A DNA stretch of 5,255 nucleotides, taken from positions 1 to 5,255 of the forward strand of contig JBBABI010000078.1 of the NCBI GenBank assembly GCA_041679065.1, written 5' to 3'. A program made the translations under genes and the position numbers. The notes beneath the pieces are model-generated. The model did not search any database. It had not been told where the DNA came from and saw only the letters and a list, made by a program, of their open reading frames with translations. Shown here piece after piece: positions 4,853-5,255 of this stretch (position 1 is the first letter of the stretch; the number at the start of each line of letters is the position of its first letter). The stretch comes from CAJBLF01 sp041679065 (GTDB lineage: Bacteria; Patescibacteriota; Gracilibacteria; Absconditabacterales; Absconditicoccaceae).

Positions 4853-5255
4853 TTACTCTCGATTGATTTTAAGTTTACCGATGCCGATGTTGATGTTGAG
4901 AGTGAGTATTTTTTTTGCCTGGTTGATGTTGGTGGATGTGTAGAGATATCCGCTTTGGTATTGCATACCAGTGATGCTCTTGAGCCCTGTTATCTTTTTA
5001 TATTTCATGTTAACGCCAACATCTTTGGGAATAGTAAGCGTGATGTTTTGGATAGCTCACTGGATTTCTATCTCAGCATCTGAATCTATATTTGCGATAG
5101 CAAGGTTGATGGTATTGATCCCTCCATGCAGAGTCAGTTTTTTTCGATGAAGATCTTGAGTGGAGATGATTTCTTTTCCTCGGGCATTTTTGATATATAT
5201 TGTTCCAAAGCTTGTTTTGGATGGTATGTATAATGTAAGATGTGTTACAAATTTT
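4853..5255 (-). CDS. C-terminal part of LiaF/DUF4097-like beta-rich protein
   Basis: The gene enters from the right edge, so only the last 133 residues are seen, ending in TAA. They consist of short, regular beta strands with alternating hydrophobic residues: T-L-H-G-G-I-N-T-I-N-L-A-I, then I-E-I-Q-G-A-I-Q-N-I-T-L-T-I-P-K-D-V-G-V, and the end L-N-I-N-I-G-I-G-K-L-K-I. This resembles the stacked-strand C-terminal domains of LiaF-type and DUF4097 proteins, which often follow membrane segments and take part in envelope-stress sensing in other bacteria; no such segment is visible here because the N-terminus is missing. One in-frame TGA (5057-5059) encodes a Gly in I-Q-G-A-I. It lies 82 bases upstream of smpB on the same strand, with REP-like hairpins between, so the two may share a transcript. 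Family assignment is by pattern and is tentative. Confidence 0.75.

Noticed and set aside
4349..5083. Frames on the + strand opposite smpB and the LiaF-like gene
   Set aside because: They are shadows of recognisable - strand genes and contain no family motifs.

Overview
This window almost certainly comes from a bacterium of the candidate phyla Gracilibacteria (BD1-5/GN02) or Absconditabacteria (SR1), which read UGA as glycine (NCBI genetic code 25). Read with the standard code, most genes here are broken. Read with TGA = Gly, six clean reading frames appear, containing 22 in-frame TGA codons in total. In the recognisable families the TGAs fall on conserved glycines: five in seryl-tRNA synthetase and the Gly of the L-x-G-x-E-V-K-S motif of SmpB. 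The five frames whose stop is visible in a confident gene on either strand end in TAA or TAG, never TGA. The DNA is AT-rich and start codons lack good Shine-Dalgarno sequences.

Layout, left to right. (1) 1-242: a possible tail of an upstream gene, then a 42-bp tandem repeat array built from GTRACG words. (2) 243-590 (+): a four-helix-bundle protein of the S23 / 23S rRNA intervening-sequence family, closed at 591-621 by inverted copies of the same repeat words; together these look like a small repeat-bounded cassette. (3) 622-1883 (+): an AT-only hairpin touching the start codon, then serS, ending at a bidirectional terminator at 1961-1990. (4) 2016-2414 (-): a small lipoprotein, invisible under the standard code. 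(5) 2502-3848 (-): a two-domain protein, a BtpA-like TIM barrel fused to a NADAR domain, with its own promoter and a 5'-UTR hairpin. (6) 3990-4171 (+): a degenerate tRNA-Cys copy with an 18-nt palindrome, followed by an intact tRNA-Cys(GCA) with promoter and terminator. (7) 4315-4770 (-): smpB, flanked on both sides by REP-like palindromes. (8) 4853-5255 (-): the C-terminal part of a LiaF/DUF4097-like beta-rich protein, cut by the window edge.

Functionally the core is translation: serS charges tRNA-Ser, tRNA-Cys decodes UGC/UGU, and SmpB works with tmRNA in ribosome rescue. The unusual parts are the BtpA-NADAR fusion, the repeat-bounded four-helix-bundle gene (6 of whose 7 glycines are TGA) and the chimeric tRNA-Cys copy. 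No tmRNA, tRNA-Gly(UCA), reverse transcriptase or transposase gene is visible.
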